From an uncultured Acetatifactor sp. (GTDB taxonomy: Bacteria; Bacillota; Clostridia; Lachnospirales; Lachnospiraceae): 41,613 nucleotides of DNA. Where the stretch lies: positions 1 through 41,613 of the forward strand of contig CANREV010000024.1 in NCBI GenBank assembly GCA_947629645.1. The letters are read 5' to 3'. The notes under the pieces are model-generated. The model ran no database searches and had not been told where the DNA came from. It saw only the letters and a program-made list of their open reading frames with translations. The position numbers were made by a program, and so were the translations under genes. Below are positions 1 through 5,303 of the stretch, in pieces; positions within the stretch are counted from its first letter, which is position 1, and each line of letters begins with the position of its first letter.

Positions 1-4
1 ATTT

Positions 5-44
5 CAGGGGCCGGCGTAACTCAAACGAGTCACGCCGGCCCCTG
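5..44. repeat. strong inverted repeat (stem-loop)
   Basis: Positions 5-17 and 32-44 are a perfect 13-bp inverted repeat, rich in G and C, and the loop holds a second short stem (ACTC/GAGT). It lies just downstream, in minus-strand sense, of the cotJC tail fragment at 99-340. No T-run follows on either strand, so it is not a textbook intrinsic terminator, although it could stop or stabilise transcripts leaving this locus. Confidence 0.6.
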
Positions 45-98
45 TTTGGAGCTATCTATTTTCCGACAGCCCCTTTTCATATCCGCAAAACCATTCTC

Positions 99-340
99 TT
101 AATGATTACATCCGCAGTCCGCGTTATCGTTCGCAGTATCTTCATTCGTATCAAATCCGGGATTGAATGCATAGAAGTTCTTGCTGTTCAGCTTATCCTG
201 CGTAATGCGCAGCGCTTCCCCGAATCTCTGATAATGAACAATCTCACGTTCTCTCAGGAATTTGATGGGTTCGCAGATATCAGGTTCTTTGATTAGCCGG
301 AGGATGTTATCATATGTGCTCCTTGCCTTCTGCTCTGCCG
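99..340 (-). pseudogene. cotJC 3'-end fragment, copy 1
   Basis: This is the last ~80 codons of cotJC, including the stop codon (TAA at 101-99), as a nearly exact copy of the intact gene's tail at 3133-3374. I count about two differences over ~240 bp. Homology breaks off at 340, inside the codons for the AEQKA stretch, and unrelated sequence follows. No start codon or ribosome binding site serves the frame, so it cannot make CotJC. The terminator found behind copies 2 and 3 is partly deleted here. It is one of three cotJC tails in the first 3.8 kb; the other partial copy is at 1189-1434. Confidence 0.9.
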
Positions 341-423
341 ATATCTTGACAAATTACGCCATGTTGATGCTGCAAGCAGGACGATGTCTGCGCTGCGGTG
401 TTGGTCTGAATATTGTCACTCAT
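310..423 (-). CDS. small ORF, possible truncated gene start
   Basis: This is a 37-codon frame beginning MSDNIQTNTAAQ, with a strong Shine-Dalgarno (AAGGAGG) only about 3 nt before its ATG. It runs out of frame into cotJC fragment copy 1 and stops there at TGA (312-310). The good ribosome binding site and the abrupt junction at 340/341 suggest the first codons of an unrelated gene whose remainder was replaced by the cotJC tail. I do not recognise the protein. It may be untranslated debris. Confidence 0.25.
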   Translation of the reverse strand: MSDNIQTNTAAQTSSCLQHQHGVICQDIGRAEGKEHI

Positions 424-472
424 GCTCCTCCTTCAAAGTAAAAAGGACAAGAAGCGTTTCCTGATTTCCTGC

Positions 473-514
473 CTTTTGACCCAGACATCCGAACTTTTGA
501 CCCAGACATCCGAA
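473..514 (+). repeat. tandem 21-bp direct repeat before antitoxin promoter 1
   Basis: Two exact 21-bp units (CTTTTGACCCAGACATCCGAA) lie head to tail at 473-493 and 494-514. They end 8 nt before the -35 box of the antisense-RNA promoter. The second cassette has a different tandem repeat in the same position (2312-2359). The placement suggests paired protein binding sites or an upstream spacing element, which is inference. Confidence 0.7.
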
Positions 515-522
515 AAAGATAC

Positions 523-551
523 TTGAAGCTCTCAACAAACTGTGATATAGT
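523..551 (+). promoter_or_regulatory. promoter of antitoxin RNA 1
   Basis: The -35 box TTGAAG (523-528) and -10 box TATAGT (546-551) are separated by exactly 17 bp, with a TG-type extension before the -10. Transcription should start near 558 and run toward the 3' end of the toxin gene. The second cassette has the same geometry at 2365-2393. Confidence 0.7.
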
Positions 552-557
552 AAGGAT

Positions 558-652
558 AGAAAAAAGGTGCCACCGATAGATGGCTGGCCCGATTAATGTT
601 AAGCTTCAGAAAAGCCGCTCAGTTTTCTCAGGACCGGGGCGGCTATTTCTGT
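558..652 (+). ncRNA. putative type I antitoxin RNA, cassette 1
   Basis: A plus-strand RNA of roughly 95 nt is predicted from the promoter at 523-551 and the bidirectional terminator stem at 613-644. Its 3' part is antisense to the end of the toxin mRNA, as in Fst/TxpA-type convergent type I systems. It carries GGTGCCACC...GGCTGGCCC at 567-590, which forms an imperfect inverted repeat with the toxin 5' leader at 853-883. The RNA itself is inferred, and both ends are estimates. Confidence 0.55.
613..644. terminator. bidirectional terminator between toxin and antitoxin
   Basis: AGCCGC (613-618) pairs with GCGGCT (639-644). On the plus strand TATTTCT follows, and on the minus strand TTTTCT follows. 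The stem overlaps the toxin stop codon, so it can end both convergent transcripts. Confidence 0.6.
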
Positions 653-747
653 GTCTTGTAATTATCTTTGCGTCCGATGGCGTATCCGATACTAAAGCAG
701 GCCAGCCCGAAACTGAGCACTGCAAGAAGTCCTTCAATCGTCAACAT
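643..747 (-). CDS. holin-like type I toxin (Hol-Tox family), copy 1
   Basis: This is a 34-aa hydrophobic peptide starting MLTIEGLLAVLSFGL and ending in a charged tail (GRKDNYKTQK). It matches the pattern of the 'putative holin-like toxin' family: a short MLTIEGL start, one membrane helix (~residues 5-24), then a GYAIG-x-KDN tail. Such peptides are membrane-acting toxins of type I toxin-antitoxin pairs. The ATG at 747 is chosen because the second copy (2511-2615) has the same 9-nt spacing from AAGGAGG; an in-frame ATG at 753 sits too close to it. Its promoter is at 891-919, followed by a highly structured leader. A convergent small RNA runs against its 3' end. Family assignment is from pattern recognition. 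Confidence 0.8.
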   Translation of the reverse strand: MLTIEGLLAVLSFGLACFSIGYAIGRKDNYKTQK

Positions 748-755
748 GAGCATCG

Positions 756-848
756 CCCTCCTTTCCAAAGTGAATATATTCACTTTGATTCCCTTGCGGG
801 TTTCTATGTATCAGTGATACATTGTAATCGGAGGGTCACAGTCCCTCC
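756..848 (-). promoter_or_regulatory. conserved structured 5' leader of toxin mRNA 1
   Basis: This 93-bp block is almost identical to 2624-2716 in cassette 2 (one difference seen) and is more conserved than the toxin codons. Read as mRNA it holds, in order, a GGAGGG/CCCTCC stem, an ATGTATC/GATACAT stem, a CCC-GCAA-GGG tetraloop, a 20-bp perfect palindrome (767-786) and the Shine-Dalgarno. It probably controls toxin translation. Confidence 0.7.
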
Positions 849-890
849 GTAGAGGGCCAGCCACCTACCATCTTGGTGACACCCAAGAAG

Positions 891-919
891 ATACTACCAT
901 ATTCCGACAGTATTTTCAA
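891..919 (-). promoter_or_regulatory. promoter of toxin mRNA 1
   Basis: On the minus strand TTGAAA (919-914) and TAGTAT (896-891) are 17 bp apart. Transcription would start near 884, at the beginning of the repeat that mirrors the antitoxin 5' region. Cassette 2 has the equivalent at 2758-2786. Confidence 0.65.
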
Positions 920-1087
920 GTGAGGCGATTTGAAAGCAGGGAAAGTCCATAACCCAACATTTCCCATAACTTTGTCTTATAATCCCCGAAATTATTAATA
1001 AAGGTAGTTTCCGAATCAGTTCTTCACCCAGCATATATTCAATCCTTTATTCATCGGGTTGCCACAACGGAATTAATTCAACCCATA

Positions 1088-1434
1088 GATTCTACGCTTA
1101 TTACCAGAGGCACACGCATTTTGCCGCTATCAAAAACAGCAGGGCTTTTACAAGCCCCGCCGTTTTCATATTCGCAAAAACCATTCTTTTAATGATTACA
1201 TCCGCAGTCCACGTTATCGTTCGCAGTATCTTCATTCGTGTCAAATCCGGGATTGAATGCATAGAAGTTCTTGCTGTTCAGCTTATCCTGCGTAATGCGC
1301 AGCGCTTCCCCGAATCTCTGATAATGAACAATCTCACGTTCTCTCAGGAATTTGATGGGTTCGCAGATATCAGGTTCTTTGATCAGCCGGAGGATGTTAT
1401 CATATGTGCTCCTTGCCTTCTGCTCTGCCGCCAT
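1088..1434 (-). pseudogene. cotJC 3'-end fragment, copy 2, with terminator
   Basis: This 347-bp segment is almost identical to 3033-3378. It holds the last 81 codons of cotJC (1434-1189, one substitution giving NVDCGCNH instead of NADCGCNH), the downstream terminator hairpin (1133-1166) and the first codons of the 51-aa frame found at 2909-3064. Homology ends at an internal Met codon on one side and at GATTC on the other. An internal ATG opens a frame but no ribosome binding site precedes it, so it is probably silent. Confidence 0.9.
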
Positions 1435-1556
1435 CGGTATCGAAATTGCACATCTGAAAAGTATTGTAAAATGGGCACATAACCTAAAATATTGATTTAT
1501 TTATATAGGAAAGTTATAATTGGTTCAACAAACGGAAAATTTGATGGAGGTACAAT

Positions 1557-2078
1557 ATGAAATTATTTGGCAAAATTGGAGATAATCCACTCAACGAACA
1601 CAACACTTGTCCCACATGCGGATGTAAAACTATTCATAAACAAAAGAACGGTAAAAATAATCAAATCACAGATGGAATGTTTTGTGAAAAATGTCAGGAA
1701 TGGGTTATTGTGACAAGTTACAGCAAGTTAAGTCTGGACAAAACACATTATAAACTGACTTTTTCTCTGCAAGATGCCAGTAAAAGAGCCCGACATGAAA
1801 TTCTTACTATGTGTAGCGGTAATTTGACACAACAGCAATTGACCAAAGAAAATATATCTATTACCGATAATGCCGAGTCTATTCAAGGAATTATACAAAG
1901 ACTGAAAGGGTTTGATATAGCTTATGATGTAACCCCGCCTTTTCATTACGAAGTTGAAGGCTGGGACGGATTTATGGACAGGAACTTTCTGGAAGAACTG
2001 GCAAAAAATAATCCTGGATTAGACATTGACGGCATCTTACGGGAGCAAATGGAAGATATAAAGAAATATGGGGATTAA
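1557..2078 (+). CDS. hypothetical protein with N-terminal zinc-ribbon
   Basis: The predicted protein has 173 aa. Cysteines in CPTCGC (near residue 18) and CEKC (near 43) form a likely four-cysteine zinc ribbon, followed by a soluble mixed alpha/beta region rich in charged residues. I see no membrane segment and do not recognise the C-terminal domain. The start has a clear GGAGG 6 nt upstream. The gene is the only plus-strand gene in the first 16 kb, is visibly AT-rich, and lies between cotJC fragment copy 2 and toxin-antitoxin cassette 2. It was therefore probably acquired together with that insertion. Function unknown. Confidence 0.75.
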   Translation: MKLFGKIGDNPLNEHNTCPTCGCKTIHKQKNGKNNQITDGMFCEKCQEWVIVTSYSKLSLDKTHYKLTFSLQDASKRARHEILTMCSGNLTQQQLTKENISITDNAESIQGIIQRLKGFDIAYDVTPPFHYEVEGWDGFMDRNFLEELAKNNPGLDIDGILREQMEDIKKYGD

Positions 2079-2311
2079 ATTTTCTATAATACAAAAATCA
2101 AAGGGTTATGCGTTATCAAAGATTCTTTCTGTACTTTGGGTATCCGCATGTTTCTCGAATTTGCTGTAAACTATCAATTTAGCTTAGTAGAGCAAAACGG
2201 AAATATCGAAGTTACCCAAATATCAAAAAGGACCTTGTCATAGCGTCATATCCCTTGAGCCTAAGGTCATTTCCCTTTAAGGACAATCTTTTTCATGTCA
2301 ACTGACAATTC

Positions 2312-2359
2312 GTTTACTTCATCAAGACAAAGGAATGTTTACTTCATCAAGACAAAGGA
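2312..2359 (+). repeat. tandem 25-bp direct repeat before antitoxin promoter 2
   Basis: A 23-bp core beginning GTTTACTTCATCAAGACAAA occurs at 2312-2334 and again at 2337-2359 (period 25). It ends 5 nt before the -35 box of antitoxin promoter 2. The sequence is unrelated to the repeat at 473-514, but position and two-unit structure are the same. Confidence 0.7.
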
Positions 2360-2364
2360 TACAC

Positions 2365-2393
2365 TTGAAACTCCCCGCAGATTGTGGTATATT
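2365..2393 (+). promoter_or_regulatory. promoter of antitoxin RNA 2
   Basis: TTGAAA (2365-2370) and TATATT (2388-2393) are separated by 17 bp, with TGTGG before the -10 box. The layout matches cassette 1. Start expected near 2400. Confidence 0.7.
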
Positions 2394-2399
2394 GAACAT

Positions 2400-2522
2400 A
2401 AATAAGGGCACCTGCTGGTAACAGGTGTCCCTAGGAGCTACCGATAGACGGTTAGCCCGTTCAAATGATTATGACAAAAATAGTCACCTCACTTTAGCGG
2501 AGCAGGGCGGCTATTTTTGTGT
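2400..2522 (+). ncRNA. putative type I antitoxin RNA, cassette 2
   Basis: A plus-strand RNA of about 120 nt is predicted. It begins with an extra hairpin absent from cassette 1 (GGGCACCTG/CAGGTGTCCC, 2405-2432). Next comes a block at 2434-2458 that mirrors the toxin leader at 2722-2751. It ends in an imperfect stem (2479-2488 with 2506-2515) and a T-run. The stem overlaps the toxin stop codon, so the two RNAs are convergent and share complementary 3' ends. Confidence 0.55.
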
Positions 2523-2615
2523 TTTATGATTATCCTTGCTTCCGATGGCATATCCGAGACCAAACGCTGTCAGCACAAGGCTGATTACTGCTATCAATCC
2601 TTCAATCGTCAACAT
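2511..2615 (-). CDS. holin-like type I toxin (Hol-Tox family), copy 2
   Basis: This 34-aa peptide (MLTIEGLIAVISLVLTAFGL then GYAIGSKDNHKTQK) is a diverged paralogue of the one at 643-747. Both termini are conserved and the membrane helix is changed. The Shine-Dalgarno AAGGAGG lies 9 nt from the ATG. The promoter is at 2758-2786 and the leader is nearly identical to that of copy 1. Peptides of this family are proposed membrane toxins repressed by an antisense RNA. Two differing toxin-antitoxin pairs 1.8 kb apart could be independently specific or could cross-regulate. Confidence 0.8.
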   Translation of the reverse strand: MLTIEGLIAVISLVLTAFGLGYAIGSKDNHKTQK

Positions 2616-2623
2616 CCACTCAG

Positions 2624-2716
2624 CCCTCCTTTCCAAAGTGAATATATTCACTTTGATTCCCTTGCGGGTTTCTATGTACCAGTGATACATTGTAATCGGA
2701 GGGTCACAGTCCCTCC
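2624..2716 (-). promoter_or_regulatory. conserved structured 5' leader of toxin mRNA 2
   Basis: This is the counterpart of 756-848, with the same series of hairpins and the same 20-bp palindrome (2635-2654) directly before the Shine-Dalgarno. The only difference I see is one base in the ATGTATC stem. Confidence 0.7.
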
Positions 2717-2757
2717 AAAGAGGGCTAACCGCCTACCATCCTGGTAGTCCCAAAGAA

Positions 2758-2786
2758 ATGCTAACACACTTCGACAGGAATTTCAA
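2758..2786 (-). promoter_or_regulatory. promoter of toxin mRNA 2
   Basis: On the minus strand TTGAAA (2786-2781) and TAGCAT (2763-2758) are 17 bp apart, the same arrangement as cassette 1. Start expected near 2752. Confidence 0.65.
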
Positions 2787-2908
2787 TCAGATTCTCTTTT
2801 TGTGGAATATGTGGAAAGTGCTTCAAAATCAATTTCAAAACAATCTCACATGGCGAAAAAAAAGGCTGGAAAATGCATATTTTACGCACTTTCCAGCCAA
2901 AATGTCCG

Positions 2909-3064
2909 TTACTCAAACTCAAAAGGAAACTGCAATGCCTCCTGCAAATAGCCTGTGTCCCAATTCGGGACACGCGCTTTCCCATCGGCCGCCATCTTGA
3001 AACCTTGCTTTTTAGCAAGCGCTTCATAATTCGATTCTACGCTTATTACCAGAGGCACACGCAT
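2909..3064 (-). CDS. small ORF of 51 codons downstream of cotJC
   Basis: The frame reads MRVPLVISVESNYEALAKKQ and ends QFPFEFE. Its composition is that of a folded soluble protein. The frame stays open upstream through the cotJC terminator (…KEWFCKYENGG…SGKM), back to a TAA near the cotJC stop, but has no ATG there, and no ribosome binding site precedes the ATG at 3064. Copy 2 of the repeat cuts this frame after about 11 residues. It may be the tail of a gene joined to the cotJC end, or a real small gene. Not recognised. Confidence 0.3.
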   Translation of the reverse strand: MRVPLVISVESNYEALAKKQGFKMAADGKARVPNWDTGYLQEALQFPFEFE

Positions 3065-3077
3065 TTTGCCGCTATCA

Positions 3078-3111
3078 AAAACGGCAGGGCTTTTACAAGC
3101 CCCGCCGTTTT
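3078..3111 (-). terminator. intrinsic terminator of cotJABC
   Basis: On the minus strand AAACGGCGGGGCTT and AAGCCCTGCCGTTT form a long stem with one mismatch and a 4-nt loop, followed by T residues. It lies 22 nt beyond the cotJC stop. An equivalent hairpin sits behind cotJC fragment copy 2 (1133-1166). Confidence 0.85.
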
Positions 3112-3132
3112 CATATTTGCAAAACCATTCTT

Positions 3133-3774
3133 TTAATGATTACATCCGCAGTCCGCGTTATCGTTCGCAGTATCTTCATTCGTGTCAAATCCGGGATTGA
3201 ATGCATAGAAGTTCTTGCTGTTCAGCTTATCCTGCGTAATGCGCAGCGCTTCCCCGAATCTCTGATAATGAACAATCTCACGTTCTCTCAGGAATTTGAT
3301 GGGTTCGCAGATATCAGGTTCTTTGATCAGCCGGAGGATGTTATCATATGTGCTCCTTGCCTTCTGCTCTGCCGCCATGTCTTCATGAAGATCCGTGATC
3401 ACATCGCCCTTTACCTGAAACTCGCATGCATTAAAAGGGATTCCTCCTGCCGCCTGAGGCCAGATGCCGATAGTATGGTCTACATAATATTTGTCGAAAC
3501 CGCTCTTTTCGATTTCTTCCATGGAAAGGTTTCTGGTAAGCTGATAGATAATGGTTGCCACCATCTCCAGGTGAGCCAGTTCTTCTGTGCCGATATCAGT
3601 CAGCACTCCGGCAACTTCCCTGTAGGGCATGGAATATCTCTGGGAGAGATAGCGCATGCTGGCGCTCATCTCTCCGTCCGGCCCGCCGTACTGGGAGATG
3701 ATCACCTGCGCCAGTTTTGCATTGGGCTCTTTAATGTTTACGGGAAACTGCAATCTCTTCTCATAACTCCACAT
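3133..3774 (-). CDS. cotJC: spore coat protein CotJC (manganese catalase-like)
   Basis: The 213-aa protein has the Mn-catalase/ferritin-like fold of CotJC: metal-ligand helices around EEVA-type segments (GTEELAHLEMVATIIYQL near residue 70) and later REREIVHYQRFGEAL near 165. It ends in a short DCGCNH tail. CotJC is a component of the spore coat in Bacillus and Clostridia, thought to be catalase-related. It is the last gene of cotJABC: cotJB ends at the base just before its ATG. The tail of this gene, with its terminator, has been copied twice downstream (99-340 and 1189-1434). The intact copy has normal length. Confidence 0.95.
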   Translation of the reverse strand: MWSYEKRLQFPVNIKEPNAKLAQVIISQYGGPDGEMSASMRYLSQRYSMPYREVAGVLTDIGTEELAHLEMVATIIYQLTRNLSMEEIEKSGFDKYYVDHTIGIWPQAAGGIPFNACEFQVKGDVITDLHEDMAAEQKARSTYDNILRLIKEPDICEPIKFLREREIVHYQRFGEALRITQDKLNSKNFYAFNPGFDTNEDTANDNADCGCNH

Positions 3775-4029
3775 TTACACACACGCTCCTTCCCAAGGCA
3801 GGGGTGCCGCACCCCATCTCCACTCTTTACCGCTCTCCGCCAGGTCTTTTCTCAGAGGATAATACTTCATGGAAAATTCCTTCTCCATCTGATTCTTGAT
3901 CTTGCTGTAATGATTAAAATACTCTATGGCATTTCTGTCAAACGGATGTGTGTCCAGATAAAGCCCCATATCTACCAATACAAAATCAACAATGCCGATA
4001 TCTTTTAAAAGCTGTTCTTTATTTCCCAT
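3775..4029 (-). CDS. cotJB: spore coat protein CotJB
   Basis: The 84-aa protein starts MGNKEQLLKDIGIVDF and contains the CotJB signature region (LDTHPFD, then an acidic/basic helix and a tryptophan-rich end). CotJB is a small coat-associated protein that accompanies CotJC. I choose the ATG at 4029: it overlaps the cotJA stop (TAATG) and lies 8 nt after AAGGAG. The in-frame ATG nine bases further upstream abuts the Shine-Dalgarno directly. This predicts translational coupling to cotJA. Confidence 0.92.
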   Translation of the reverse strand: MGNKEQLLKDIGIVDFVLVDMGLYLDTHPFDRNAIEYFNHYSKIKNQMEKEFSMKYYPLRKDLAESGKEWRWGAAPLPWEGACV

Positions 4030-4196
4030 TACACGCATCTCCTTCCTGTGAAAGGTTTGTTCAGTTCGGGGAAGATAGTGCCAATACGGTATGCTTTTTC
4101 CAGATCGTCATACATTTTGTCAAACTTCTGCCAAGGCACATAAGCCATTGCGATGGGAAATTTGTCAATATTATTGTCGTACATATAATCTTGCAT
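4029..4196 (-). CDS. cotJA: spore coat-associated protein CotJA
   Basis: The 55-aa protein reads MQDYMYDNNIDKFPIAMAYV, then PWQKFD, KAYRIGTIFPELNKPF and GRRCV. The AMAYVPWQ and GTIFPELNKPF segments are typical of CotJA. A Shine-Dalgarno AGGAAGG sits 7 nt upstream. It is the first gene of cotJABC and its stop overlaps the cotJB start. Expression would be expected in the mother cell during sporulation (sigma-E). I do not see a convincing sigma-E promoter, only CATATTAT about 40 nt upstream. Confidence 0.9.
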   Translation of the reverse strand: MQDYMYDNNIDKFPIAMAYVPWQKFDKMYDDLEKAYRIGTIFPELNKPFTGRRCV

Positions 4197-4243
4197 GTCA
4201 TTTCCTTCCTGTCTTTTTCATATATTTGATAATATGATATGTG

Positions 4244-4267
4244 GTTCAAACCATTTGGTGTTTGAAC
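4244..4267. repeat. inverted repeat upstream of cotJA
   Basis: GTTCAAAC (4244-4251) and GTTTGAAC (4260-4267) form a perfect 8-bp inverted repeat with an 8-bp gap. It lies about 50 bp upstream of cotJA. It could be an operator or a weak terminator of whatever precedes; neither is shown. Confidence 0.45.
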
Positions 4268-4307
4268 GAACAGGAAATATTTATTTTGGGTCAAGCCATC
4301 GATATTC

Positions 4308-4535
4308 TCATCCGCTGATTTCTTCATAGATTTCAACGGTTAAATCGCGTTTATTCGCTTTCGGCTTTGCGACAAGACCTTTCATCTGCGCTGCTCTATT
4401 TACGATGTCCATGGGTGACAGAATCATAGCGGCATGCATAGCAATAAGCCGTGCCAGACGGCGGCAAAGACAGACGCGGGAACTTGGGGGAAAATCAGAA
4501 ATTGCACACCCCTTAAAAAAACTAATTATTCTCAT
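4308..4535 (-). CDS. short hypothetical ORF, possible gene remnant
   Basis: The 75-codon frame has an odd N-terminal half rich in Cys and Arg, and a more protein-like C-terminal third (MDIVNRAAQMKGLVAKPKAN then RDLTVEIYEEISG). No good ribosome binding site precedes any of its ATG codons. It may be the end of a gene whose beginning was lost at the boundary between the cotJ operon and the methyltransferase. Not recognised. Confidence 0.25.
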   Translation of the reverse strand: MRIISFFKGCAISDFPPSSRVCLCRRLARLIAMHAAMILSPMDIVNRAAQMKGLVAKPKANKRDLTVEIYEEISG

Positions 4536-4552
4536 CGAAAAATTGCAAGTTG

Positions 4553-5203
4553 TCAGCGTGCGAATATGGTATAAGTAGCTTTCCAGTTTCGCATAATTCG
4601 CACATCTGAAAAGCCTGCTTTCTTTAGAACCTCAATTTCATGTTCCACCGTCAGCGGCGTGTCATAGTGATAAAACGCGTTTGGTTCAAGGCCCTGTTCG
4701 CTTTTCAGTCTTTCCAATTCAGAAAAATAAAAATGCTCTGCTTCTTCCGACTCCGCGAAATAATCTGTCAGAACGAAATATCCGTGATTGGTCAGTGCAG
4801 TATTCAGCTTCTTATACAGTTTCAGCTTTTGTGCAGCAGTAAAATGATGGAGCGATTCGACTGATACAGCAGCGTCAAAGCAGTCTGCTTCAAAAGAAAC
4901 ATCAAAATAAGATCCGCAAACAAGTTTAATTTTACGGTTTGAAAATTTCTGTTTCAGTGCCGCCAGCATATCGGACGACAAATCAATTCCCACCACTGAC
5001 GCTTCCCCGTTCAGGGTAAAGTAGTATTCAAGTTCAAGCCCTGTACCACAGCCCAAATCAAGCACATTTGCATCATGTTCCAACGGCAACAAGGCTGCTG
5101 TGTAGGGATAAAATTCCCTCGCGCCTTCAATTTCCGTCATCATATGCTCATCATATCCGTTCAAACGGGCGGTGAAAAAAGCATCCATTTTCTCAAGTTT
5201 CAT
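4553..5203 (-). CDS. class I SAM-dependent methyltransferase
   Basis: The 216-aa protein has the class I Rossmann-fold methyltransferase motifs: VLDLGCGTGLELEYY (motif I, near residue 48), VVGIDLSSDML (acidic residue binding the ribose, near 70), DCFDAAVSVESLHHF (motif IV region) and GYFVLTDYFAES. Length and layout fit UbiE/Methyltransf_25-type small-molecule methyltransferases. The substrate cannot be read from sequence. GGGAG lies 6 nt before the ATG. It appears monocistronic, with no linked pathway gene. Confidence 0.85.
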   Translation of the reverse strand: MKLEKMDAFFTARLNGYDEHMMTEIEGAREFYPYTAALLPLEHDANVLDLGCGTGLELEYYFTLNGEASVVGIDLSSDMLAALKQKFSNRKIKLVCGSYFDVSFEADCFDAAVSVESLHHFTAAQKLKLYKKLNTALTNHGYFVLTDYFAESEEAEHFYFSELERLKSEQGLEPNAFYHYDTPLTVEHEIEVLKKAGFSDVRIMRNWKATYTIFAR

Positions 5204-5303
5204 ATTAATCTCCCAGACCTCGAATATTCGATCTATACAAATTTTGAAAACGAGAATTGAGCTATCGTTATACTAACTTATCCGTATAGTTCTCGGCTCT
5301 ATA

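Noticed and set aside
102..296. Plus-strand ORFs MITSAV… repeated at 102, 1192 and 3136
   Set aside because: They repeat only because they are the reverse strand of the three cotJC tails.
473..514. Tandem repeats as a CRISPR array
   Set aside because: Only two adjacent units with no spacers, and no cas genes in the window.
2761..3027. 88-codon minus-strand ORF overlapping the toxin 2 promoter
   Set aside because: Odd composition, no ribosome binding site, and it covers the promoter of toxin cassette 2. The 2909-3064 frame is more protein-like.
3136..4008. Long plus-strand ORF (290 codons) opposite cotJC/cotJB
   Set aside because: It is antisense to the well-conserved cotJC and cotJB, has no ribosome binding site, and its sequence is the complement of CotJ codons.
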